Part shown: positions 1 to 8,926 of the stretch, piece by piece | Layout of the letters: every line of letters begins with the position of its first letter | Numbering within the stretch: the stretch's first letter is position 1 | Assembly (NCBI GenBank): GCA_900290365.1 | Contig: OMOE01000127.1 | Coordinates: 3,139 to 39,068, forward strand | From: Syntrophobacter sp. SbD1 | GTDB taxonomy: Bacteria > Desulfobacterota > Syntrophobacteria > Syntrophobacterales > Syntrophobacteraceae | DNA: 35,930 nt | Direction of reading: 5' to 3' | Program-made: the position numbers and the translations under genes | The notes under the pieces: model-generated | Told to the model about the DNA's origin: nothing | Seen by the model: only the letters and a program-made list of their open reading frames with translations | Database searches by the model: none

Positions 1-1162
1 CATCAACCTTATGGACTCCTTCACTTATTATACCATGTAGATTTGCAAAACGTTCATTGTTATGTCCTTTTATATCCATAATGGAAAAAATACCATTATT
101 TGTATTAGCATACCTAGAATAAACATATTTAACTCTGTGGCTATCCGTTAATAAGGTATTGAGATTGGTTTGGAGATGATGGTTGGTTACGACCTTATCT
201 TTGGGTACGCTATCTCCAGGGTTGAATACGCTTATTCCAGTTCCAAGTCGTCTGTTAAAAAGATATCTTCTGGCAAACACCATTTGAAGGACTTTGCTTG
301 GAGAATCCAGAATATCAAGAAGGGTGTGATATAAAGATTGGCAGATAGTGCAGGGGTTGTCCTTGAAAACCCATTCATACTGTTTGTGTGAAAAAAGTTT
401 GTGCTTGAATTCCTTGTTTTCTATCAATTCATTGAAAAAGTCTCTGCGGTATGCTTTGGGCACCAGGAGCAAAGGGCTATCATGGCTGGGACATGCGATT
501 TCGAGATATTCCTTGTGGGCATGCGTATTGGATTCGCCTCCCGGGTGAGGCTGTTCGTAAGCGGAATCGTACATGAACCCGGAAGCGGCCGGCGGGTCCA
601 CCGGCTGATTGGCCATAAGGTTTCGAAGCTGCTCTACAAGGTATTTGGCCGCCGGGTCCGACCCATTGCCCAGGGCCTTCCTGTTGAGTCGCCATACAGT
701 CTCGAAGCTTGCTCCGTCTTCGGTTCCCGCGTATTGCTCGAATTTGGTGAGCACGTTATTGAGGAAAGTGCTTTTACCGGACCCGTGGGGGCCTTCGAAG
801 ATATAGATCCTGTTTTGCCGAAGTCCCCGCCTGAAAGAGGAGATATGCCCGAGAAGCCTGTTTACGAAAAGGCGGTCTCCAAAAAATGGATGGTCGGTTC
901 CATCTTCAAACAGGCGACTGCAATCATAGCAGACATAGTTTATGGATTCGGGATCGTCGGTGTATTCGTTTATGCCCTCGCCAATGTAGCTGTGGATCAT
1001 GTCGTAGAACATCTGAAAGATGTTTCGGAAGATGCGATCCGGCGATTTGGCGGCGAGATCAAGGTACTCCGAAAAACTGAACAGCGTGCGTCGTTCCCGT
1101 TCTTTTATCTTGTGACAGAGGTCGGCCACTAAGTTTTCTGTATTTTCCATCTTTTGTTCCAT
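1..1162 (-). CDS. second PrkA-like AAA+ serine protein kinase, 3' end beyond window edge (partial)
   Basis: Manual reverse-strand translation gives an uninterrupted frame from ATG at 1162: MEQKMENTENLVADLCHKIKERERRTLFSFSEYLDLAAKSPDRIFRNIFQMFYDMIHSYIGEGINEYTDDPESINYVCYDCSRLF...IYIFEGPHGSGKSTFLNNVL (Walker A)... to position 1. It has no stop in the window, so it is absent from the ORF track. ATG overlaps the spoVR stop (TAATG). Operon context with prkA/yeaH/spoVR. Confidence 0.8.
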   Translation of the reverse strand, partial: MEQKMENTENLVADLCHKIKERERRTLFSFSEYLDLAAKSPDRIFRNIFQMFYDMIHSYIGEGINEYTDDPESINYVCYDCSRLFEDGTDHPFFGDRLFVNRLLGHISSFRRGLRQNRIYIFEGPHGSGKSTFLNNVLTKFEQYAGTEDGASFETVWRLNRKALGNGSDPAAKYLVEQLRNLMANQPVDPPAASGFMYDSAYEQPHPGGESNTHAHKEYLEIACPSHDSPLLLVPKAYRRDFFNELIENKEFKHKLFSHKQYEWVFKDNPCTICQSLYHTLLDILDSPSKVLQMVFARRYLFNRRLGTGISVFNPGDSVPKDKVVTNHHLQTNLNTLLTDSHRVKYVYSRYANTNNGIFSIMDIKGHNNERFANLHGIISEGVHKVD

Positions 1163-2841
1163 TACAGGACTGCCTTTGATAGCTGCCTGTCTTTCATGGT
1201 GTAGAGCACTCTTTGGTATGAGGGGCTTGCTTTGGACGAAGGATAGGCCTCCCCGGGCTGATATTCCCTGGCTTTTCCAACCGGCTCCGAAGTCTCGAGT
1301 TTTACCGGTCCACCCCAGAGATACTCGATTCCAATCATTGTGTTGGAGATGAACTCCTTTACCAGCGGCTTGCCCTCAAAATGATGGTTGAGGTAAAGGC
1401 AGTTGTCTTCGGTCGTCGATTTATCGATCTCGATGTACGGCGGATGATAGAGCTGCTCGAGGAGCATCTGCCTGTAGTTGCCAGCGTCTCTGCTGCGGAC
1501 GTAGTATTCCCAGGTCTTCCTGGAGCTGTTGAGTCTTCGTCCGGCCACGAAAAGTTTGTGCCTGTCTACGAATTCCTGGTCTACGAAGTTGTTGATGAAC
1601 ATGAAATCATCGAAGTCTTCCCTGACCCTTAAGACGCAGTCCATGCCTGAGCCGGTGGCCTTGTCATAATCGCGCCGGTTCCGGGCATTGCCGATTTTCT
1701 GGAAATCGTATGAATACTTCCCTTTGTCGGCCATCTCTTCAATGTGGCCGAAAAGCCGCATGCCAAGGGCATAGGGATTGATTCCGACCTTGGGAAGAGC
1801 GGTCACAAGCGCGTTTATCCGGGCAAAGCCCACTTCGTTGCCCCTGATCCTGTCATCTTTTAAGAAGAGCCTTTCATGCCAGTAGCTCGCCCAGCCTTCA
1901 TTGAGAATTTTGGTTCGCATCTGTGGCTGGAAAAAAAGCGACGTCTTCCGAACTATTTCCAGGACCGATTGCATCCAGCGGTTTTCTTCCATCTGCAAAA
2001 ATGGTGAATTCTGCTGCACAAATTCGAGCAGGTCCATAACCCCTTTGCGGCCCCCTTTTTTTTGCCGGAGGAAGAGGGCTTCAAATTCCGGATATGTCCT
2101 GACAACGTCCGAGAAAAACACAGCTTCAGCTATCTCGGCGTATTGCCGTCCAGTCTCGTTATAGCGGTCCACTTCCTTGAGATAGTCCGTGATGCTGACT
2201 TTGCGGATCGTCTGCAGAAAGATATCGAAATAAAAGTCGAGTTTTCCGGATGTCTTTATTTCCTGGGGCTGGTTCAATTCGGAAAGCTCCGAGTGGAACC
2301 CGACTAGGTTGTCTATGCCTCGGCTGAATTCGATGACGTAATCGACCCAGCGCCCTTTTTCGGAGCGCAGCATCGCTATCGACCTCTTGTCGGAGAGTGC
2401 TCGTCCCGCGAAATCCTCATCCCATGTGTGCTTGAAGAACATGTTGTTTTGGAAAAAATCGATGTGCGCCAGAACGTGGTAGAAAATCATAACGTTCAGC
2501 CAGTCCGGATTGTTGTCGTTATAAAAGGAAATGGCTGGACGGGTATTGATGACAGTCTCGTATGGATTAAAGGAAATGGCTGGACGGGTATTGATGACAG
2601 TCTCGTATGGATTGTGGGGATAGAGTTCGTATTTGCCCTTCTCCCTGAGGACCTCTACGTCATTTACCCAGTAATCGTAGAGGGTCGGGATCATGTTTTT
2701 CGGAGCGAGTTCAAGCAGGTCCTTGTTGGTGACGATATATTCGAGCGTTTCATCCCCAAAACGCAGTCCTGCGTTCCTGGCTCTTTCCTTACATCCTTCC
2801 ATTATTCTCTTGGTGTGCTGATTGATCAACTCCATCTTCAT
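1162..2841 (-). CDS. spoVR: SpoVR family protein
   Basis: 559 aa ORF; SpoVR-like sequence (NEGWASYWHERLF, GINPYALGMRLFGHIEEMADKGKYSYDFQKIGNARNRRDYDKATGSG); context between DUF444 and PrkA genes. Contains an internal 15-aa duplication. Confidence 0.92.
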   Translation of the reverse strand: MKMELINQHTKRIMEGCKERARNAGLRFGDETLEYIVTNKDLLELAPKNMIPTLYDYWVNDVEVLREKGKYELYPHNPYETVINTRPAISFNPYETVINTRPAISFYNDNNPDWLNVMIFYHVLAHIDFFQNNMFFKHTWDEDFAGRALSDKRSIAMLRSEKGRWVDYVIEFSRGIDNLVGFHSELSELNQPQEIKTSGKLDFYFDIFLQTIRKVSITDYLKEVDRYNETGRQYAEIAEAVFFSDVVRTYPEFEALFLRQKKGGRKGVMDLLEFVQQNSPFLQMEENRWMQSVLEIVRKTSLFFQPQMRTKILNEGWASYWHERLFLKDDRIRGNEVGFARINALVTALPKVGINPYALGMRLFGHIEEMADKGKYSYDFQKIGNARNRRDYDKATGSGMDCVLRVREDFDDFMFINNFVDQEFVDRHKLFVAGRRLNSSRKTWEYYVRSRDAGNYRQMLLEQLYHPPYIEIDKSTTEDNCLYLNHHFEGKPLVKEFISNTMIGIEYLWGGPVKLETSEPVGKAREYQPGEAYPSSKASPSYQRVLYTMKDRQLSKAVL

Positions 2842-2899
2842 CGTCCCGCAGTTGAAAGCTTTTCATCCATTTGTCACAAGGTCCGTCCTCAGTATTACG

Positions 2900-4243
2900 T
2901 TAGGATAGCAGCTTCTTTATGCCTTCTATGAGGCGCACCTCTGTGGCGTTTTCGCCGACACTGTCCAGACGAATGCCCCGCGGGTGTTCGGTCAGCAGGC
3001 CGGAGGCGTTTAAATATCTTTCTACAGAGGTTGTTCGGTCTGGGCTCGTTGCAGCAACGGTCACGCCGATCCTGTTAGCAAAGCTGAGAGTCTTTCTGAT
3101 CTCGGGGATCGCCTCGCGTCCCTCGGAATCCCAGTCATCTCCGTCGGTTCCGTGGAAAACATATATATTGTAATCGCGGGCAAGATTGCCCTCTTCCACG
3201 ATCTTGTTGACGAGACGGTAGGCGGACTCCACACGCGTGCCGCCAGCAACCGAAGAGTTATAGTAGGTATAAAAATCCGTGACTTCCCTGGCTTCGGTAT
3301 CGTGCACGATAAACTTTGTTTCCACCTGCTTTTCATACTGATAGATGAGCCAACTGTAGATAAGGACATGCTGGGTCACGACGACCTCAGTGGGCAGACC
3401 GGCCATGGAACCGGAGTAATCTCTTAGAAAGAAGATCATGGCCTGTGATTCGTAGTCCTTTTCCCTGGACAGGATTCGATAGACTGCATCTCGCGGAGAG
3501 ACAAGGAGCCGGCTGGGGTCGATTTCTTGTGGATCGGAGATGTTGTTCAAATTGATGTTTGTCTCGATGATTTTTTTGAGAGTGGCCTTTTTGTCCAGCA
3601 GCTGACCGCTCTTGTTATGTCTGTCTGTCAGGTCATAAGTGTAGCGGGTGAGCGAGCGCTTTTTCCCTTTGCTTTTGAGATTGGGTAATTCGAATTTTTC
3701 GCCCAGTATCTTCCCCAGGTCGTAGGCGCTCGATTCAATCTCGTGCTCTGCGCCACCGCCCTGTCCGGCGCCCCCGGCCCCGGAGCCGGCTGAACCATCA
3801 TCAGCACCGTCAGCCGGCTCTTCCCCTATTACTTCCCCTTCGCTGCCCTCGCCAGTTCCCCCTGATGAGCTCTCTTCCCCCGGTTGACCCTTTCTTACGT
3901 CATGAAAAAACTTCTCTTCGACTGTGGTTGGTACGAGAATGATTTTGTCCTTGCCCCCACGGCCGGGTTTCACCAGCCTTCCGACATGAATCTTGCGTGG
4001 GAACCCGTCTTTTTCACGCTGCTTGTCACGTTCCAGCAGTTCATCGATCGCGCTCAGATTGTGAAGGTAAGTGCCGGCGGGAGGTGAAGAGTTTTGAAGA
4101 AAAACAAGGTCGCCCCAGCCGTAAAGGCCCCTCAGCAATGCCGGGCCCGTTGATTCGCACCCGTGCTCACCCGCCACGTGGTGGACCGAGCCGGATAACT
4201 CTTCGATTCTCTTTTTATCTGAGTTCGGAATCTCTTTTCCCAC
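2900..4243 (-). CDS. DUF444 / YeaH-like protein (VWA-like domain)
   Basis: 447 aa ORF with FFLRDYSGSMAG (MIDAS-like DxSxS) and low-complexity Gly/Glu/Ser linker typical of YeaH; GTG start; lies between prkA and spoVR. Confidence 0.9.
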   Translation of the reverse strand: MGKEIPNSDKKRIEELSGSVHHVAGEHGCESTGPALLRGLYGWGDLVFLQNSSPPAGTYLHNLSAIDELLERDKQREKDGFPRKIHVGRLVKPGRGGKDKIILVPTTVEEKFFHDVRKGQPGEESSSGGTGEGSEGEVIGEEPADGADDGSAGSGAGGAGQGGGAEHEIESSAYDLGKILGEKFELPNLKSKGKKRSLTRYTYDLTDRHNKSGQLLDKKATLKKIIETNINLNNISDPQEIDPSRLLVSPRDAVYRILSREKDYESQAMIFFLRDYSGSMAGLPTEVVVTQHVLIYSWLIYQYEKQVETKFIVHDTEAREVTDFYTYYNSSVAGGTRVESAYRLVNKIVEEGNLARDYNIYVFHGTDGDDWDSEGREAIPEIRKTLSFANRIGVTVAATSPDRTTSVERYLNASGLLTEHPRGIRLDSVGENATEVRLIEGIKKLLS

Positions 4244-4283
4244 GGCGGTCCCCTCATTTATCGCTATTGACTATCGCTATTGA

Positions 4284-6350
4284 CTAGTTCTCGTCGCTCC
4301 TGGTACAGAAATACTCTACGGTTTTTTGGGCGCAGGTCTGACAGTATCCGAGTTTTTCGAGCATGGCGTGAATGATGCGATCGTAGAGCTTTTGATTCTC
4401 CTCGTTGGTGCGGTTGGCCAGAGCGCCAATTAGACTGCCGGCCCCCGCAATGTCGGACTTCAGCCTTACGTCCGTTACCGCTTTTACGAGTTCGAGGTTG
4501 TCCATGAAATCGTAATCCCGGTCCGAGGACATCTTTTGTCCGTATATTTTGCGTATCGAGGTCCTGAAAGACTCGCGTTGTTCCTGAGTCTTGAGCCCAA
4601 GCCTCTCTTCGACGCTCCGAATGTAGCGCTCATCGATCTTGAGCGCTTTAAGCTCTCCGGTCTGCGGGTTCTTGTATTTCCACATCTTGTCGGGACCCAG
4701 GTTCTCGGCGTCTATGCCGATGATCATGTTGACGTAGTTCATCACGTCCTTGCGAATGGCGTGCGGCTCGTCCATGTAGGCATTGAACATCTCGGTCATG
4801 ACCCTTTCCCGGTAGAGTCCCTTGGCTATCTTGATATCATCGAGATACTTGGCCCTCTCGCTCGCCTCGGGAACATAATCGAGCACGACTCGTTCCATGG
4901 ACCTGAAAACGTCGTAAGCGAACATGCACTGACCTTCGTTAGTCTCGGAAGTCTCCATGAGCAACTGGATTGCTCTGCCGAGGTTTCTCTGGCCCAGTCC
5001 CTTCTGGCCGAACCGCTTGGTGATGTCCGGTTCGTGGTTGAGTGTGTCGATAACCTCTGCCAGCGTTTTGATGCTTTTCTCTCCGGCCACTTCCCCTGCG
5101 GACAGCTTCATCATTTCGATAGCGGTCAGCTTTTCCGTTTTGGGCAGCCTGCTCAGTACTACCGCAATCGAGGCTGCGGTGTTCAGATTGGGATCCTGGT
5201 GGAGTTGTTCCTTGGTTAGCGTGGTTTTTGCCTCGCTGCCGATAGCATAGGCTGTCAGCTTTTCCTGAAGCCGGTAATCGGTGTTGTGGGCCACGTAGCA
5301 AATCCTGCACCGGTCGACGATAGGCGCTTCTTCCTTTTCGGCCAGAAACCTGTTGAATTCGGAGTTGTTGCTGGTGGCAATTATCAGAGTGTCGATCGGC
5401 CAACGGAAACCGTCAATTTCTATGTTCCGGTTCTGGATTACCCCCAGGTAGACCTGTACGAGGTCCTTTTTGTTCTTGAAGATTTCGTCGCTGAAATGGA
5501 TTCCTCCACCCGCCACTCGCGCCAGGGCGCCTCGTCTCAGGTCGAAGCGGTATGGATTGTTCAAGTCCGTAATGTGCAGCAACCTCTGGATGGATTCTTC
5601 TCCAAGCAGGTCGACGGCCGACGAAGTTATCTTATCTTTAGCCGAGTATTTCCCGGTCATGGTCCCCATGCTTTCGCTCAAAGGGACCGGCACGACTTCA
5701 AAGAAGCTCAACAGCTTTTCAGGGTCGCCATCGCAATGTTCCCGGATGTCATTGAGAATGTAGTCGCTGCATGCGCCAAGAGGCCTGTAGTTAAGATAAA
5801 GCTTGTCGATCTGGGCGTCTGTAAATCCTCCCAGTTCCGCCAGGTATTCCTTGTTATTCTCCTTGGATTGGAGGAGATTCATGGCTAAAATTATTGGATC
5901 TTCAAAGGTTTGGGACTGGATTGTTTTAATTTTGCCATAACTGCCGAGCTTTTCCAGGTTCCTGATGTTGAAGGAATACCTGCGATTTTCCTCTTGAGCC
6001 ATGAAATCCCTGTAGAGTGTGCACAGGTAGTCCACGAAAAAAGTCTTTCCGTTGCCCGGCTCTCCAACGAGAACAAAAGCCATCTCCCTGGAAGACCCCC
6101 CTTCGGCCGCATCCTTGACAAAGGACACGAAACTGTTCACCTCGTCATACATGCCTATAACATGTTTCGGGGAGGTTCGAAAAATCTTGAAGTCATAGGT
6201 GCTCTTGCCGTTTACCAAGACTTTTTCGATCGAAGCGAGTTCATTTAGAATCATTCTCGCCACGGCTTGATAAGCATTTTCAAAATGCCTGTTGCCATCT
6301 TTGACTTGCCCGATATGATACCCGAGGGTCTTTGTATTGTTCGCGTCCAT
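4284..6350 (-). CDS. prkA: serine protein kinase PrkA (AAA+ domain plus C-terminal kinase domain)
   Basis: 688 aa ORF; FVLVGEPGNGKTFFVDYL Walker A; GALARVAGGGIHFSDEIFKNKKDLVQVYLGVIQNRNIEIDGFRWPIDTLIIATSNNSEFNRF typical of PrkA. Confidence 0.93.
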   Translation of the reverse strand: MDANNTKTLGYHIGQVKDGNRHFENAYQAVARMILNELASIEKVLVNGKSTYDFKIFRTSPKHVIGMYDEVNSFVSFVKDAAEGGSSREMAFVLVGEPGNGKTFFVDYLCTLYRDFMAQEENRRYSFNIRNLEKLGSYGKIKTIQSQTFEDPIILAMNLLQSKENNKEYLAELGGFTDAQIDKLYLNYRPLGACSDYILNDIREHCDGDPEKLLSFFEVVPVPLSESMGTMTGKYSAKDKITSSAVDLLGEESIQRLLHITDLNNPYRFDLRRGALARVAGGGIHFSDEIFKNKKDLVQVYLGVIQNRNIEIDGFRWPIDTLIIATSNNSEFNRFLAEKEEAPIVDRCRICYVAHNTDYRLQEKLTAYAIGSEAKTTLTKEQLHQDPNLNTAASIAVVLSRLPKTEKLTAIEMMKLSAGEVAGEKSIKTLAEVIDTLNHEPDITKRFGQKGLGQRNLGRAIQLLMETSETNEGQCMFAYDVFRSMERVVLDYVPEASERAKYLDDIKIAKGLYRERVMTEMFNAYMDEPHAIRKDVMNYVNMIIGIDAENLGPDKMWKYKNPQTGELKALKIDERYIRSVEERLGLKTQEQRESFRTSIRKIYGQKMSSDRDYDFMDNLELVKAVTDVRLKSDIAGAGSLIGALANRTNEENQKLYDRIIHAMLEKLGYCQTCAQKTVEYFCTRSDEN

Positions 6351-6427
6351 CTCTTACTCCAAAACTGAAGAGGTTACGTCGGTCCGGGAGAGGTGGCGAA
6401 GGCCCCTTTTTCCCCTAGTCGAATTTA

Positions 6428-6443
6428 TTCAAGGTTTGTGCCA
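6428..6443 (-). promoter_or_regulatory. candidate sigma-54 (-24/-12) promoter for the prkA operon
   Basis: Reverse complement reads TGGCAC-AAACC-TTGAA; matches TGGCAC-N5-TTGCW with correct GG-N10 spacing, but has GA instead of GC at -12. About 80 nt upstream of the prkA start. Confidence 0.4.
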
Positions 6444-6457
6444 GGAATCCGTATCGG

Positions 6458-6474
6458 TTAAGAATTATTCTTAA
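6458..6474. promoter_or_regulatory. inverted repeat TTAAGAAT-t-ATTCTTAA, operator-like
   Basis: Perfect 8-bp arms separated by 1 nt, just upstream of the candidate sigma-54 site. Confidence 0.4.
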
Positions 6475-6505
6475 TACTGGAAATTCATCACTTTACTGGA
6501 AATTC
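6475..6505. repeat. two direct repeats TACTGGAAATTC with 19-bp periodicity
   Basis: TACTGGAAATTC at 6475-6486 and 6494-6505, exact. Confidence 0.75.
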
Positions 6506-6700
6506 GATGACTTTTTAATTCCCGGCCATGCAATGGTCAAGGCTTCAACGATGACATTTTTTTGGCGCCGTTTTTGTGTGCTCCATTTATTTGATTCGCA
6601 TTTGATATTTTCTGCGGAGAAACTCGATCCAAGATCTTCTTGGTTTTCAAAATTTGGGGAATAATGTATGGTCCCGCAACTACCCAAAAAGGAGAATGTA

Positions 6701-7630
6701 ATGAACATGTTTATTTCCGGTTCACTGGCTTATGACCGTATTATGGATTTTCCCGGTCGCTTTGTCGAACATATTCTGCCAGAAAAGATTCACGTTCTCA
6801 ACGTCTGCTTCAACATAAACGGTTTGGTCGAAAAATTTGGAGGCACAGCCGGAAACATTGCCTACAGCCTCGCCATGCTTGGAGAATCCCCCTTCATTGT
6901 GGCTACCTCGGGGGAGGATTTCTCCCGGTATGAAGAATGGCTTGTTCAAAACAGTCTGCCAACAACGTTCATAAAAGCGATTCCGGGCATCCTTACTGCC
7001 GGCGCATACATTACCACCGACCTCGATGACAATCAGATAACCGCTTTCAATCCAGGAGCAATGGCCTTCGAGGCGGACCTTCCCACTGTTAACGGGACCA
7101 GTGAAGTGTTCATCGGGCCGGGTAACAAGACTGACATGATCAATTTCGCGCAAAAAGCCCGGCTCGCCGGTGTGCCCTTTTTCTTCGATCCGGGGCAAAG
7201 CCTCAATATTTGGACTGGCGATGAACTGAGGGAAGCGGTCTCAGGTGCGCTCTGTTTTATCTCTAACGATTATGAACTCGCCCTGTTTCGGAGGATGACC
7301 GACTGGACGATGGGCGATCTCTATAAGCGTGTCAAAATAGTAATCACCACCATGGGTTCCGACGGGGCCGTCTTGGACGTCGAAGGCGACAGGATGTTGA
7401 TACCTGCCATCCCGGTCAGTGATGTCCTCGATCCGACAGGAGCGGGGGACGCTTTTCGCGCTGGGGTCCTCAAGGCCAGGGCCATGAATCTTCCATGGGA
7501 TGTAGCATGTCAACTGGGGGCGACGTCAGCATCATTTTCCGTTGAACATTACGGAACGCAGGAGCACCGGTTTAACTGGGATGAATTTTGCCAAAGGTAC
7601 AGCAGCGCCTATGGCGCCCTGGTGTGCTGA
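6701..7630 (+). CDS. PfkB family carbohydrate/nucleoside kinase (adenosine kinase-like)
   Basis: Starts MNMFISGSLAYDRIMDFPG after AAAAAGGAG; PfkB signature DPTGAGDAFRAGVL. Confidence 0.9.
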   Translation: MNMFISGSLAYDRIMDFPGRFVEHILPEKIHVLNVCFNINGLVEKFGGTAGNIAYSLAMLGESPFIVATSGEDFSRYEEWLVQNSLPTTFIKAIPGILTAGAYITTDLDDNQITAFNPGAMAFEADLPTVNGTSEVFIGPGNKTDMINFAQKARLAGVPFFFDPGQSLNIWTGDELREAVSGALCFISNDYELALFRRMTDWTMGDLYKRVKIVITTMGSDGAVLDVEGDRMLIPAIPVSDVLDPTGAGDAFRAGVLKARAMNLPWDVACQLGATSASFSVEHYGTQEHRFNWDEFCQRYSSAYGALVC

Positions 7631-7639
7631 ATAAATATA

Positions 7640-8899
7640 TCAGCATCTTCGCCAGGCCGACACGATAAACACGGGATTGAGGGCCTCCAGCCTCTGGTCT
7701 TTGCCGGTCGGGACCGAGCGGTTGACCTGGATCTGAACGGTTGATAGATCGAAGTTTTTGTCCTTCCAGAATTTGTTCACCTTTTCGAGTGTCTGAAGTA
7801 GGACTATAGTCTGAACCACTCTTCCGCCCGGAAGGAGCCGTTTGGCCACCGTTTCAAGGATCATGTCCAGATCGTCGCCGCTTCCCCCTATAAATACGCG
7901 GTCTGGGTCGGGAAGTGCGCCGATCGCCTCCGATGCCCTTGCGCACAGTGCCTGCACCTCCGAGATGCCGAATTTCTCCAGATTTCGAAGAAGCATGGAA
8001 TACCTGGACTGGTTCTGTTCGATCGCGAAAATACGCTTCAACCTTGCTATTGCGGCGGCTTCCACGGATACGGAGCCGGTGGCGGCGCCAAGGTCCCAAA
8101 GGACCTGGCCGTGCGCAGGCTGAAGCATAGCAAGCACAACCGCCCTCACTTCCATCTTCGTTATCATCCCGGCTTCACATTCGAACGCCTCATCGCTCAG
8201 GCCAAAAACAATTTCCGTCTTGTTGCTTTTGGCAGATTTGACGGCGGATTCGGCGGGTAGAACAACAATTGCGCTCAATAGCGAAAACTCTTCGCCTGCG
8301 GCATCCCGGGGTGAAAATGAACGTATTCTCTCCGAAGGGATTCCCAGATCCTCCCCGATAATGAGCGTGCATTCGCTCTGGAATTCGATCAATTCGCCTG
8401 CGATCCATTGCGGCTTATGATCCGGGTCGGTGATTACGGCGGCCTTGCGTCCTGTGTTGAGGATGTCCAGAACTCGCTCTATGCCGGTCTTGGCTTTTGC
8501 GCCGTGGAAGCTTACGGTCTCGATCGAATCCCAGTTCTCGCAAATCCTGGCGCAAAGGGTCTGAATGCTTGTGACATTGGGAATCACCATGAGGCGATTC
8601 TTCCCGAATTTGTCCGCCAATGTCCTCCCGATGCCGAAGAACAAAGGATCGCCGGAGCAAAGGACGGCCACCCTTTTTGTGGCCGAGATCCTGCCAATTT
8701 CTTCCAGGCTCTCGGAAAGAGGGGACTTGAAGTCAAGTTTTTCGCCGGCATATTCGGGAAACAATTCAAGATGTCTGCTGGCGCCGATCAGAATTTGCGC
8801 CGCTTCGATCCACTCGAGCGCTAAACTCCCCAGACATTTCGGACCGATGCCCATTCCAATCGCGGCAATAAGAGGCGGCTTCCAGTCACCGGGTTTCAA
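7640..8899 (-). CDS. cobL: precorrin-6Y C5,15-methyltransferase (decarboxylating), CbiE-CbiT fusion
   Basis: 419 aa; N-terminal tetrapyrrole methylase (IAAIGMGIGPKCLG...CSGDPLFFGIGR) and C-terminal SAM MTase (VLWDLGAATGSVSVEAA...VFIGGSGDDLDMIL); adjacent to cbiD and cbiC. Confidence 0.92.
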   Translation of the reverse strand: MKPGDWKPPLIAAIGMGIGPKCLGSLALEWIEAAQILIGASRHLELFPEYAGEKLDFKSPLSESLEEIGRISATKRVAVLCSGDPLFFGIGRTLADKFGKNRLMVIPNVTSIQTLCARICENWDSIETVSFHGAKAKTGIERVLDILNTGRKAAVITDPDHKPQWIAGELIEFQSECTLIIGEDLGIPSERIRSFSPRDAAGEEFSLLSAIVVLPAESAVKSAKSNKTEIVFGLSDEAFECEAGMITKMEVRAVVLAMLQPAHGQVLWDLGAATGSVSVEAAAIARLKRIFAIEQNQSRYSMLLRNLEKFGISEVQALCARASEAIGALPDPDRVFIGGSGDDLDMILETVAKRLLPGGRVVQTIVLLQTLEKVNKFWKDKNFDLSTVQIQVNRSVPTGKDQRLEALNPVFIVSAWRRC

Positions 8900-8926
8900 A
8901 GAATTTAATTCCTCGATTCTTTAAAT

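Noticed and set aside
401-1132. 243-aa plus-strand ORF
   Set aside because: Shadow of the minus-strand PrkA-like gene, which has clear AAA+ motifs and uninterrupted coding through the edge.
4536-5219. 227-aa plus-strand ORF antisense to prkA
   Set aside because: No recognisable motifs; explained as a codon-bias shadow of prkA, like many other antisense ORFs in the track.
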